Assembly: GCA_013824055.1 (NCBI GenBank)
Contig: PNNE01000034.1
Span: 1 to 6,428, forward strand
Direction of reading: 5' to 3'
From: Rhodobacter sp.
Lineage (GTDB): Bacteria > Pseudomonadota > Alphaproteobacteria > Rhodobacterales > Rhodobacteraceae
Length of the DNA stretch: 6,428 nt
Part shown: positions 1 to 5,528 of the stretch, piece after piece
Layout: each line of letters starts with the position of its first letter
Numbering within the stretch: position 1 is the stretch's first letter
Notes under the pieces: model-generated
Databases searched by the model: none
What the model saw: only the letters and a program-made list of their open reading frames with translations
What the model was told of the DNA's origin: nothing
Made by a program: the position numbers and the translations under genes

Positions 1-177
1 GAGCCTTCGCCGACTCTGGTCGGTCACGGCATCGGAGCCAAAACGCATCCCTCCTGCCAGGGGGGACCCGGACCGGACAGCCGCCCAGCCGCACAGTTGC
101 GGCACCGCGCTGTCGCGTCAACCGGACCAGCCGACCCCCCCCATCGTAGATCACCAGCAAACACCCAAGGGTGCCCC
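1..177. other. kup upstream region, no gene seen
   Basis: I find no convincing coding region, RNA gene or promoter here. Small inverted repeats are present: CCGAC at 10-14 against GTCGG at 19-23, CCCT at 49-52 against AGGG at 59-62, and CACCC at 162-166 against GGGTG at 169-173, the last overlapping the kup ribosome binding site. None is followed by a T tract, so none looks like a terminator. A run of eight C occurs at 135-142. The kup frame stays open upstream to a TTG at 97, but the translated stretch (proline- and arginine-rich, no family resemblance) looks non-coding. Confidence 0.5.
167..171 (+). promoter_or_regulatory. kup ribosome binding site
   Basis: AAGGG lies 6 bases before the ATG at 178. 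It favours that ATG over the upstream in-frame TTG at 97, which has no comparable purine tract before it. Confidence 0.6.
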
Positions 178-2154
178 ATGATTCACGACCCGATTCCGCG
201 GGACGTTCAGCCTGCCTTGCCGCTGTTCGACGCCGAGGCGCTGGACATCACCGACTACCTGAAGGCCGAGCCTGCGGTGGATGACATCCACACCGATCAG
301 ACCCACCGGCAGCGCGTGGCAGCCCTGACGCTGGGGGCGATCGGGGTGGTTTACGGCGACATCGGCACCTCGCCGATCTATGCCTTCCGCGAGGCGCTGA
401 AGGCGACGGGGGCGGCGGTGCCCGGAATGCCCGAGGTGCTGGGCATCCTGTCCTTGCTGATCTGGACGCTGATCCTGATCGTGACGGTCAAGTACGTCTT
501 CGTCCTGCTGCGGGCCGACAACCGGGGCGAGGGCGGCATCCTGTCGCTTTACACTCTGGTGCGTCTTGCGGCGGGCCGCAGGTCGGTGCCGGTCCTGGTT
601 CTGGCACTGGCGGGCGCGGCGCTTTTCGCGGGCGACGCGGCGATCACGCCGGCGATCTCGGTCCTGTCGGCGGTCGAGGGGCTGGGGCTGATCCTGCCGG
701 CACTTTCGACCTATGTGATCCCGGTCACGCTGGGCATTCTGGTGGCGCTGTTCTTCGTGCAGCGGCGCGGGACAGCCAGCGTGGCGGCACTTTTCGGGCC
801 GATCTGCGTGGTCTGGTTCGTGGCGCTGGCGGGGCTGGGGCTGTGGCACATCGCGGATGAGCCGGCAGTCCTGCGCGCGTTCAGCCCGGTCTGGGGAGCA
901 GGCTTCCTGCTTCAGCATCCGGGCGTGGCCTTTCTGGTCCTGGGCGCGGTCTTCCTGGCAGTGACGGGGGGCGAGGCCCTGTACGCGGACCTTGGCCATT
1001 TCGGGCGGCGGCCGATCATGCTGGCCTGGTTCGCGCTGGTGCTGCCGGCGCTGGTGCTGAACTACCTGGGCCAGGGGGCGATGGTGCTGGCGCATCCTGA
1101 CCTGGCCGAGGAGAGCTTCTTTGCGCTGGCCCCGCAAGCCCTGCTGCCGGTCCTTGTGGTGCTGGCGACAGCGGCGACGGTCATTGCCAGCCAGGCGGTG
1201 ATCACCGGGGCCTTCTCGATGGCACGGGGGGCGGTACAGCTGGGCTTCCTGCCGCGGTTGCGGATCGTGCACACGGCCGAGGGGCAAAGCGGGCAGATCT
1301 ACATCGCGGCAGTGAACTGGCTGCTGCTGTGGGGCGTGTTGTGGCTGATGCTGGCTTTCGGGTCGTCCACGGCGCTGGCCTCGGCCTACGGGATCGCGGT
1401 GACGGGGACGATGGTGCTGACCTCGATCCTGGGGGTGCTGTATCTGGTGCGCTCGGGCCGGTTGCGGGCGCCGGTGGCGGTGCTGCTGGCGGCCCCGATC
1501 CTGGGGGTGGAACTGGTGTTCCTCGCCTCGAACGCGGTGAAGATCGCCGATGGCGGCTATGTGCCCGTGGTCGTTGCTTCGGTGTTGGGGATGCTGATGT
1601 GGGCCTGGTGGCGGGGCACGCAGGCGGTGAAGGCGCGGGTGGCGAAGCTGGCGATCTCGGTTGCGGACTTCGTGCGGATGATGCGGAATTCCAGCGTCAA
1701 CGTGATCCCCGGCACGGCGTTCTTCCTGACCGGCGATCCGGGGATCGTGCCCTCGGCGCTGCTGCACAACATCAAGCACAACCGGGTGCTGCACGAGCAG
1801 ACCGTCCTGCTGACGGTAGAGACCCTGCGCGTGCCCTATGCGACGGCCGACGAGCGGGTGACGGTCGAGCCGCTGGGCGGCTGCTTCGTGCGGCTGATCC
1901 TGCGTTTCGGGTTCATGGAGACGCCGAACGTCAGCCGGGCGATGGCACATGCACGGGCAGCGGGGCTGAAGTTCGATGTCATGGCCTCGACCTTCTTTCT
2001 GGGCCGCAGGCGGGCGGTGGCGACGGGTGAGGGCGTGGAGCTGGTGCTGGACCGGATCTATGTGGCGCTGTCGCGGATGGCGGCGGACCCGACCGACTTT
2101 TACCACCTTCCCCGCGACCGGGTGGTGGAACTGGGCGAGCGGGTGGCGATCTGA
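178..2154 (+). CDS. kup: Kup family low-affinity potassium uptake transporter
   Basis: An inner-membrane potassium transporter of the KUP/HAK/KT family, which imports K+ together with protons. The 658-residue product has the family signature GVVYGDIGTSP at residues 56-66, DNRGEGG at 114-120, GDAAITPAIS at 152-161 and GGEALYADLGHFG at 264-276. D61, D153 and E266 align with the transport-critical D23, E116 and E229 of E. coli Kup; D replaces E at the second site, which is common in the family. Roughly twelve hydrophobic segments run from about residue 50 to 478, followed by a cytosolic C-terminal domain of about 180 residues ending ELGERVAI, so the C-terminus is complete. The start at 178 is chosen for its ribosome binding site. 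Even so, the protein has about 38 residues before the core that E. coli Kup lacks, and these are rich in Asp and Glu. The next gene, rpoH, is 185 bases away with no functional link. Confidence 0.93.
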   Translation: MIHDPIPRDVQPALPLFDAEALDITDYLKAEPAVDDIHTDQTHRQRVAALTLGAIGVVYGDIGTSPIYAFREALKATGAAVPGMPEVLGILSLLIWTLILIVTVKYVFVLLRADNRGEGGILSLYTLVRLAAGRRSVPVLVLALAGAALFAGDAAITPAISVLSAVEGLGLILPALSTYVIPVTLGILVALFFVQRRGTASVAALFGPICVVWFVALAGLGLWHIADEPAVLRAFSPVWGAGFLLQHPGVAFLVLGAVFLAVTGGEALYADLGHFGRRPIMLAWFALVLPALVLNYLGQGAMVLAHPDLAEESFFALAPQALLPVLVVLATAATVIASQAVITGAFSMARGAVQLGFLPRLRIVHTAEGQSGQIYIAAVNWLLLWGVLWLMLAFGSSTALASAYGIAVTGTMVLTSILGVLYLVRSGRLRAPVAVLLAAPILGVELVFLASNAVKIADGGYVPVVVASVLGMLMWAWWRGTQAVKARVAKLAISVADFVRMMRNSSVNVIPGTAFFLTGDPGIVPSALLHNIKHNRVLHEQTVLLTVETLRVPYATADERVTVEPLGGCFVRLILRFGFMETPNVSRAMAHARAAGLKFDVMASTFFLGRRRAVATGEGVELVLDRIYVALSRMAADPTDFYHLPRDRVVELGERVAI

Positions 2155-2178
2155 CGAAAACGGTCGGGAATTCTGACA

Positions 2179-2221
2179 TTGCCGTGAAACACTTGACATG
2201 TTTCATCATCGGCGACGGCAA
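2179..2221. repeat. Nested inverted repeat between kup and rpoH
   Basis: The outer arms are TTGCCG (2179-2184) and CGGCAA (2216-2221). The inner arms are TGAAACA (2185-2191) and TGTTTCA (2199-2205), separated by 7 bases (CTTGACA) that hold a TTGACA hexamer at 2193-2198. The left arms are contiguous; on the right, 10 unpaired bases (2206-2215) separate them. There is no T tract, so this is not a standard terminator. It could be an operator over a -35 element, or the 3' end structure of the kup transcript. I see no good -10 hexamer 16-18 bases after the TTGACA. Confidence 0.55.
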
Positions 2222-2241
2222 GGCGCAGCGTTGGCGTTAAA

Positions 2242-2270
2242 CCTTGTGTGGCAAGGAGCCCTTGCAAGGG
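2242..2270. repeat. Overlapping CCTTG/CAAGG inverted repeats upstream of rpoH
   Basis: The arms are CCTTG (2242-2246), GCAAGG (2251-2256) and the perfect 12-base palindrome CCCTTGCAAGGG (2259-2270). Arm 2 can pair with arm 1 (CCTTG/CAAGG) or with CCTTGC at 2260-2265, and the palindrome can also pair with itself, so the pairings exclude one another. The site lies 70-98 bases before the rpoH start, where a promoter or operator is expected. Confidence 0.5.
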
Positions 2271-2290
2271 CATGTCGGTTACTTTAAGTT
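2261..2290 (+). promoter_or_regulatory. Possible rpoH promoter
   Basis: CTTGCAA (2261-2267) resembles a -35 element, and the AT-rich stretch CTTTAAGTTAT at 2282-2292 is the only plausible -10 region in this GC-rich intergenic sequence. Read as CTTG plus a -10 beginning CTTTAA, it loosely resembles alphaproteobacterial RpoH promoters and would imply autoregulation. Read as TTGCAA, 17 bases, TAAGTT, it is a weak housekeeping promoter. The choice between sigma factors cannot be made by eye. Confidence 0.3.
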
Positions 2291-2294
2291 ATCG

Positions 2295-2339
2295 CTTTCC
2301 CGGGGGCGCTGACGCACCGGGCAGACATAGGGGGCAAAG
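2295..2339 (+). promoter_or_regulatory. Structured rpoH leader covering the ribosome binding site
   Basis: The ribosome binding site AGGGGG (2329-2334) sits 5 bases before the rpoH ATG. Two competing structures are visible. In one, CCCGG (2299-2303) pairs with CCGGG (2317-2321), stacked on GCG/CGC (2306-2308/2313-2315) with a 4-base loop, leaving the ribosome binding site free. In the other, CTTTCCC (2295-2301) pairs with GGG (2332-2334) and AAAG (2336-2339) around a single bulged C, masking the site up to the start codon. The two share CCC at 2299-2301 and so exclude each other. Any thermosensor role is inference. Confidence 0.3.
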
Positions 2340-3236
2340 ATGAGCACCTACACGAACTTACCCGCGCCAAGCCCGGAACAGGGCTTGAACCGGTATCTGC
2401 AGGAGATCCGGAAGTTCCCGCTTCTGGAGCCTGAACAGGAATACATGCTGGCCAAGCGCTGGGTCGACCACCAGGATGCCAACGCCGCGCACCAGATGGT
2501 GACCAGCCACCTGCGCCTTGCCGCGAAGATCGCGATGGGCTACCGCGGCTACGGCTTGCCGCAGGCCGAGGTCATCAGCGAGGCCAACGTCGGGCTGATG
2601 CAGGCGGTCAAGCGCTTCGACCCGGAAAAGGGCTTCCGGCTGGCGACCTATGCGATGTGGTGGATTCGCGCCTCGATCCAGGAATACATCCTGCGGTCGT
2701 GGTCGCTGGTGAAGCTGGGCACGACATCGGCGCAAAAGAAGCTGTTCTTCAACCTGCGCAAGGCCAAGGCCAAGGTCGGCGCGCTGGAGGAGGGCGACCT
2801 GCGCCCGGAAAACGTGGCCCAGATCGCCAAGGACCTGTCGGTGACCGAAGCCGAGGTGGTGGACATGAACCGCCGCCTCTCCGGCTCGGACGCCTCGCTG
2901 AATGCGACCGTTGGCAGCGACGGCGAAAGTGCGACCCAGTGGCAGGACTGGCTGGAGGACGAGGATTCCGACCAGGCCGAGGCCTATGAGGAAAAGGACG
3001 AGCTGGACGCCCGCCGCGCGCTTCTGGTGCAGGCGATGTCGGTGCTGAACGACCGCGAGAAGGACGTGCTGATGCAGCGCCGGTTGTCGGAAGACCCGGT
3101 GACGCTGGAAGACCTGTCGGAAAGCTACGGCGTCAGCCGCGAGCGCATCCGCCAGATCGAGGTCCGCGCCTTTGAAAAGCTGCAGGCCAGGATGCGCGAA
3201 CTGGCCAAGGGCAAGGGCATGGTGATCCCGGCGTAA
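2340..3236 (+). CDS. rpoH: RNA polymerase heat-shock sigma factor RpoH (sigma-32)
   Basis: An alternative sigma factor of the sigma-70 family that directs RNA polymerase to heat-shock promoters. The 298-residue product has region 1.2 at about residues 15-41 (GLNRYLQEIRKFPLL), region 2 at about 53-121 with the core-binding segment EVISEANVGLMQAVKRFDP (77-95) and the -10 recognition helix around TYAMWWIRASIQEYILR (103-119), and region 4 at about 225-290. The helix-turn-helix for -35 recognition is TLEDLSESYGVSRERIRQIE (255-274). The RpoH box QKKLFFNLR at 132-140 separates heat-shock sigmas from other sigma-70 members. Length and sequence look like RpoH1 rather than RpoH2 of Rhodobacter relatives (from memory). 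The ATG at 2340 has AGGGGG 5 bases upstream, and the N-terminus MSTYTNLPAPSPE matches the family start. An acidic, poorly conserved stretch around 207-224 lies between regions 3 and 4. The gene appears monocistronic: inverted repeats precede it and a terminator follows. Confidence 0.96.
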   Translation: MSTYTNLPAPSPEQGLNRYLQEIRKFPLLEPEQEYMLAKRWVDHQDANAAHQMVTSHLRLAAKIAMGYRGYGLPQAEVISEANVGLMQAVKRFDPEKGFRLATYAMWWIRASIQEYILRSWSLVKLGTTSAQKKLFFNLRKAKAKVGALEEGDLRPENVAQIAKDLSVTEAEVVDMNRRLSGSDASLNATVGSDGESATQWQDWLEDEDSDQAEAYEEKDELDARRALLVQAMSVLNDREKDVLMQRRLSEDPVTLEDLSESYGVSRERIRQIEVRAFEKLQARMRELAKGKGMVIPA

Positions 3237-3256
3237 GCGGAAAGCGGCAAGCAGCG

Positions 3257-3288
3257 GGCCGTGACCACGCGTCACGGCCTTTTCGTTT
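3257..3288 (+). terminator. Rho-independent terminator of rpoH
   Basis: A perfect 9-base-pair stem, GGCCGTGAC (3257-3265) against GTCACGGCC (3271-3279), has a 5-base loop CACGC. It is followed by TTTTCGTTT (3280-3288). It begins 20 bases after the rpoH stop codon and is the clearest terminator in the window. A TTG at 3287 that would extend psd upstream lies inside the T tract and is unlikely to be a start. Confidence 0.88.
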
Positions 3289-3310
3289 GATCCCGGACCC
3301 TGCCGGGGGT

Positions 3311-3317
3311 AGGGAAG
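3311..3317 (+). promoter_or_regulatory. psd ribosome binding site
   Basis: AGGGAAG lies 5 bases before the ATG at 3323 and 11 before a second in-frame ATG at 3329. It favours 3323 but does not exclude 3329. A small hairpin, CCCGG (3292-3296) against CCGGG (3303-3307), stands just upstream. No promoter is evident between the rpoH terminator and psd. Confidence 0.55.
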
Positions 3318-3322
3318 CGCCT

Positions 3323-4015
3323 ATGAGAATGATCGACACCGTCATCAAGCCCATGCACCCCGAGGGCTACAAGTTCGTCGCCGCATTTGCTGCGGTCACG
3401 CTGATCCTGTTCTGGATCTGGGACCCGCTGGGCTGGCTGGGGCTGGGCCTTACCGTCTGGTGCTATTACTTCTTCCGCGACCCCAAGCGCCTGGTGCCGG
3501 AAAACGCCGGGCTGCTGGTCAGCCCCGCCGATGGCGTCGTCAGCCTGATCGAACGCGCGGTGCCGCCGGCGGACCTGGGGCTGGGACCCGAGCCGCTGGT
3601 CCGCGTCAGCGTCTTCATGTCGGTCTTCAACTGCCACGTGAACCGCGCGCCCATCGCGGGGCGCGTCACGGCGGTCGTCTACCGGCCGGGCAAGTTCTTC
3701 AACGCCTCGCTGGACAAGGCGTCGGACGAGAACGAACGCAACGCCCTGGCAATCGAGATGCCGGACGGCCGCAGAATCGCCGTGGTGCAGATCGCGGGCC
3801 TGGTGGCACGGCGAATCATGTGCTGGAAAAAGCCCGGCGACAGCGTCCGAACGGGCGAACGCTTTGGCCTGATCCGCTTTGGCAGCCGCCTGGACGTCTA
3901 CCTGCCCGAGGGCGTGCAGCCCCAGGTCGCGCTTGGCCAGACCATGATCGCCGGTGAAAGCATCATCGCCCTGATCGGCCAGGATGCGCCCGCCCGCGCC
4001 GCTCGGCTGGAGTGA
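3323..4015 (+). CDS. psd: Phosphatidylserine decarboxylase proenzyme
   Basis: Decarboxylates phosphatidylserine to phosphatidylethanolamine at the inner membrane. The 230-residue product is the short, archaeal-like type of Psd. Two hydrophobic segments lie at about 17-34 and 36-51, followed by the family motif FFRDPKR (50-56). D70 in SPADG and H105 in NCHVNRAP match the Asp and His of the self-cleavage triad. The cleavage site is FGSR, between G187 and S188: S188 becomes the pyruvoyl cofactor, leaving a beta chain of 187 residues and an alpha chain of about 43. The protein looks full length with all catalytic residues present. The start at 3323 is set by the ribosome binding site and by the rpoH terminator ruling out the upstream TTG. 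pssA begins 3 bases after the stop, so the two are surely one operon, with Psd consuming the PssA product. Confidence 0.94.
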   Translation: MRMIDTVIKPMHPEGYKFVAAFAAVTLILFWIWDPLGWLGLGLTVWCYYFFRDPKRLVPENAGLLVSPADGVVSLIERAVPPADLGLGPEPLVRVSVFMSVFNCHVNRAPIAGRVTAVVYRPGKFFNASLDKASDENERNALAIEMPDGRRIAVVQIAGLVARRIMCWKKPGDSVRTGERFGLIRFGSRLDVYLPEGVQPQVALGQTMIAGESIIALIGQDAPARAARLE

Positions 4016-4018
4016 GGC

Positions 4019-4768
4019 ATGGCGCGCCAGCCGTCCGGCCCCCCGCGCGAGTTCCTGCTGCTGAAGCTGCTGCCGAACCTGGTGTCGATCCTGGCGCTGT
4101 GTTCCGGCCTGACCGCGATCCGCTACGGCATCGCCGGGAATTTCACGCTGGCGGTTCTCTTGATCGGGGTCGCGGCGGCGCTTGACGGGCTGGACGGACG
4201 GCTGGCGCGGATGCTGAAGTCGGAAAGCGCCTTCGGGGCCGAACTCGACAGCCTGTGCGACTTTGTGAACTTTGGTGTCACGGCGCTGATCCTGTACCTG
4301 TGGGGCCTGCGACCCGAAACCAGCCTGGGCTGGATCGCGGTGCTGGTCTATGCCGTCTGCTGCATGCTGCGGCTGGCGCGGTTCAACGTCGGCAACCGGA
4401 CGACCGCGGGCGAGCCGGCCGAGAAGGCGGTCTTCATCGGCGTGCCCTCGCCGGCCGGGGCGCTGCTGGTTCTGTCGCCGCTCTACCTGTCCTTTGCGAC
4501 CGACGGGGCGCTGCACCTGCCGCCGGTGCTGGTCGCGGCCTGGATGGTCGGGATCGGGGCGCTGATGATCAGCCGGGTGCGCACCCCGTCGCTGAAGCGG
4601 ATCACCATTGCGACCGACTATGCCCGCTATGTGCTGGTGGGCGCGGTGGTGGTGGTGGCGGCGCTGCTGACCTATCCCTGGACCACGCTTCTGGCCCTGT
4701 GTCTGGCCTATCTGGCCGGGGTGCTCTGGCTGGGCCTGCGCAGTCTGGGCAAGCCCGGAGTCGGCTGA
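4019..4768 (+). CDS. pssA: CDP-diacylglycerol--serine O-phosphatidyltransferase
   Basis: Joins CDP-diacylglycerol and L-serine to give phosphatidylserine and CMP, the first committed step to phosphatidylethanolamine. The 249-residue product is a multi-pass membrane protein of the CDP-alcohol phosphotransferase family (Bacillus-type, class II synthase). The catalytic signature D-G-x2-A-R-x8-G-x3-D-x3-D is complete at residues 59-81: D59, G60, A63, R64, G73, D77 and D81, with an additional D56 before it. RLARFNVG (118-125) and GVPSPAGA (141-148) are typical of serine-using members rather than glycerol-phosphate synthases. About eight hydrophobic segments are visible, roughly at 21-37, 42-56, 84-98, 104-117, 146-160, 168-186, 204-219 and 222-241. 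The ATG lies 3 bases after psd, and its ribosome binding site GGAG (4009-4012) is inside the end of psd, which suggests translational coupling. Confidence 0.94.
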   Translation: MARQPSGPPREFLLLKLLPNLVSILALCSGLTAIRYGIAGNFTLAVLLIGVAAALDGLDGRLARMLKSESAFGAELDSLCDFVNFGVTALILYLWGLRPETSLGWIAVLVYAVCCMLRLARFNVGNRTTAGEPAEKAVFIGVPSPAGALLVLSPLYLSFATDGALHLPPVLVAAWMVGIGALMISRVRTPSLKRITIATDYARYVLVGAVVVVAALLTYPWTTLLALCLAYLAGVLWLGLRSLGKPGVG

Positions 4769-4771
4769 CCT

Positions 4772-4829
4772 CCCGCGCAGGTTGCAGCTTTCCCTTGCAA
4801 TCGCGGGCAGGGTCGGCACTCTCGACCCT
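4772..4829 (+). promoter_or_regulatory. Tandem hairpins between pssA and pmtA
   Basis: Hairpin 1 pairs CCCGCG (4772-4777) with CGCGGG (4802-4807) and continues inward, across a 3-base bulge, as GTTGCA (4781-4786) against TGCAAT (4796-4801), with one G-T wobble and a 9-base loop. Hairpin 2 pairs AGGGTCG (4809-4815) with CGACCCT (4823-4829) around a 7-base loop. Neither is followed by a T tract, so they are poor rho-independent terminators. They may cut down read-through, protect the psd-pssA mRNA 3' end, or form part of a pmtA leader. The sequence does not decide between these. Confidence 0.5.
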
Positions 4830-4830
4830 C

Positions 4831-4848
4831 TGGAAATTCCAAGGGAAT
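4831..4848 (+). promoter_or_regulatory. pmtA ribosome binding site inside alternative small hairpins
   Basis: The likely ribosome binding site AAGGGA (4841-4846) is 3 bases from the first ATG (4850) and 9 from the second (4856), so it fits the second start better. ATTCC (4836-4840) can pair with GGAAT (4844-4848), enclosing the site. TTCCA (4837-4841) can instead pair with TGGAA (4831-4835). The two pairings share TTCC and exclude each other. The stems are only 5 base pairs and may be chance. Confidence 0.35.
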
Positions 4849-4849
4849 C

Positions 4850-5491
4850 ATGTGCATGCAAGTAGAGGCCATCCAGAAGTCCTATCGCCGCTGGGCGCCT
4901 GTCTATGATCTGACCTTTGGCCGGATCACGCAGGGCGGTCGCATCCTGGCGGCAGCGCATGTGAACCCCCAGGGGGGATCGGTGCTGGAGGTGGGGATCG
5001 GCACCGGCCTGGCGCTAGACTATTACGGCGCGCAGGTGCGGGTCACGGGGATCGACCTGTCCGCCGAGATGCTGCGCGAAGCCGAGATGCGCGCAGCCAG
5101 GGGCGGGCTGAAGAACCTCGAGGGCCTGCACCAGATGGACGCGCGCCAGATCGCCTTCCCGGATGCAAGTTTCGACCATGTCGCCGCCATGCACATCATG
5201 TCCGTCGTGCCCGAGCCTGAACGCGTGCTGGCCGAAATGGCCCGCGTCGTCCGCCCCGGCGGGTCGGTGATGATCGCCAACCACTTCGCGGGCCGCACGG
5301 CCGAGGGCTGGGCGGTGGTCGAGCGGCTGGCGGCGCCGCTGGCGAACCTGCTGGGCTGGCATTCGGACTTTGCCATCGACCGGGTCATGGGCCATCCGCT
5401 GCTGCGGCTGGAGGAACAGCGGCAGGTACAGCCCTTTGGTCTGATGACCTTCCTGCGCTTCCGGCGGGTTGAAGGTCCGGCGAAAACCTGA
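4850..5491 (+). CDS. pmtA: Phosphatidylethanolamine N-methyltransferase, Rhodobacter type
   Basis: Methylates phosphatidylethanolamine three times with S-adenosylmethionine to give phosphatidylcholine. The 213-residue product (211 if the ATG at 4856 is used) is a class I Rossmann methyltransferase: motif I VLEVGIGTGLA at 45-55, the acidic end of strand 2 GIDLSAEML at 67-75, the MDA segment at 96-98 and motif-post RPGG at 135-138. The N-terminal SYRRWAPVYDLTFG (11-24) and the C-terminal LGWHSDFAIDRV with PFGLMTFLRFRR mark it as Rhodobacter-type PmtA rather than UbiE or a Sinorhizobium-type enzyme; this is from memory of the family. No signal peptide or membrane segment is seen. It follows pssA by 81 structured bases, and its substrate is made by the upstream pair, which supports the call. 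The ATG at 4856 has better ribosome binding site spacing. A generic UbiE-like methyltransferase is the main alternative. Confidence 0.86.
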   Translation: MCMQVEAIQKSYRRWAPVYDLTFGRITQGGRILAAAHVNPQGGSVLEVGIGTGLALDYYGAQVRVTGIDLSAEMLREAEMRAARGGLKNLEGLHQMDARQIAFPDASFDHVAAMHIMSVVPEPERVLAEMARVVRPGGSVMIANHFAGRTAEGWAVVERLAAPLANLLGWHSDFAIDRVMGHPLLRLEEQRQVQPFGLMTFLRFRRVEGPAKT

Positions 5492-5512
5492 CCTACTGGG
5501 CCGCGATGTCAG

Positions 5513-5521
5513 AAGGGGAGG
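5513..5521 (+). promoter_or_regulatory. Strong ribosome binding site of the oxidoreductase gene
   Basis: AAGGGGAGG lies 7 bases before the ATG at 5529. It is the strongest ribosome binding site in the window and fixes the start. Confidence 0.75.
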
Positions 5522-5528
5522 CTACGTC

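Noticed and set aside
1..45. Possible tRNA 3' end (a hairpin and a terminal GAGCCA)
   Set aside because: There is no T-loop GTTCRANNC sequence and no cloverleaf can be built from the available bases.
135..142. Run of eight C upstream of kup as a phase-variable tract
   Set aside because: It lies before the supported start codon at 178 and outside any identified promoter, so slippage there has no evident effect.
97..177. TTG at 97 as the kup start
   Set aside because: The extra residues resemble no Kup N-terminus, the TTG lacks a ribosome binding site, and the ATG at 178 has AAGGG at good spacing.
151..2199. 682-codon open frame on the minus strand opposite kup
   Set aside because: Its translation is rich in Arg, Gln, His and Pro with no recognisable domain. 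It is the expected antisense shadow of a GC-rich gene, and kup is unambiguous on the plus strand.
4769..4849. SAM, SAH or SAM/SAH riboswitch before the methyltransferase gene
   Set aside because: The idea is attractive because PmtA uses SAM and makes SAH, but I could not match the conserved core of any known class to this sequence. Only generic hairpins are supported; an Rfam search would settle it.
3272..4960. 562-codon open frame on the minus strand opposite psd and pssA
   Set aside because: It has the same low-complexity Arg/Gln/His/Asp composition and covers two genes with intact catalytic motifs as well as the rpoH terminator.
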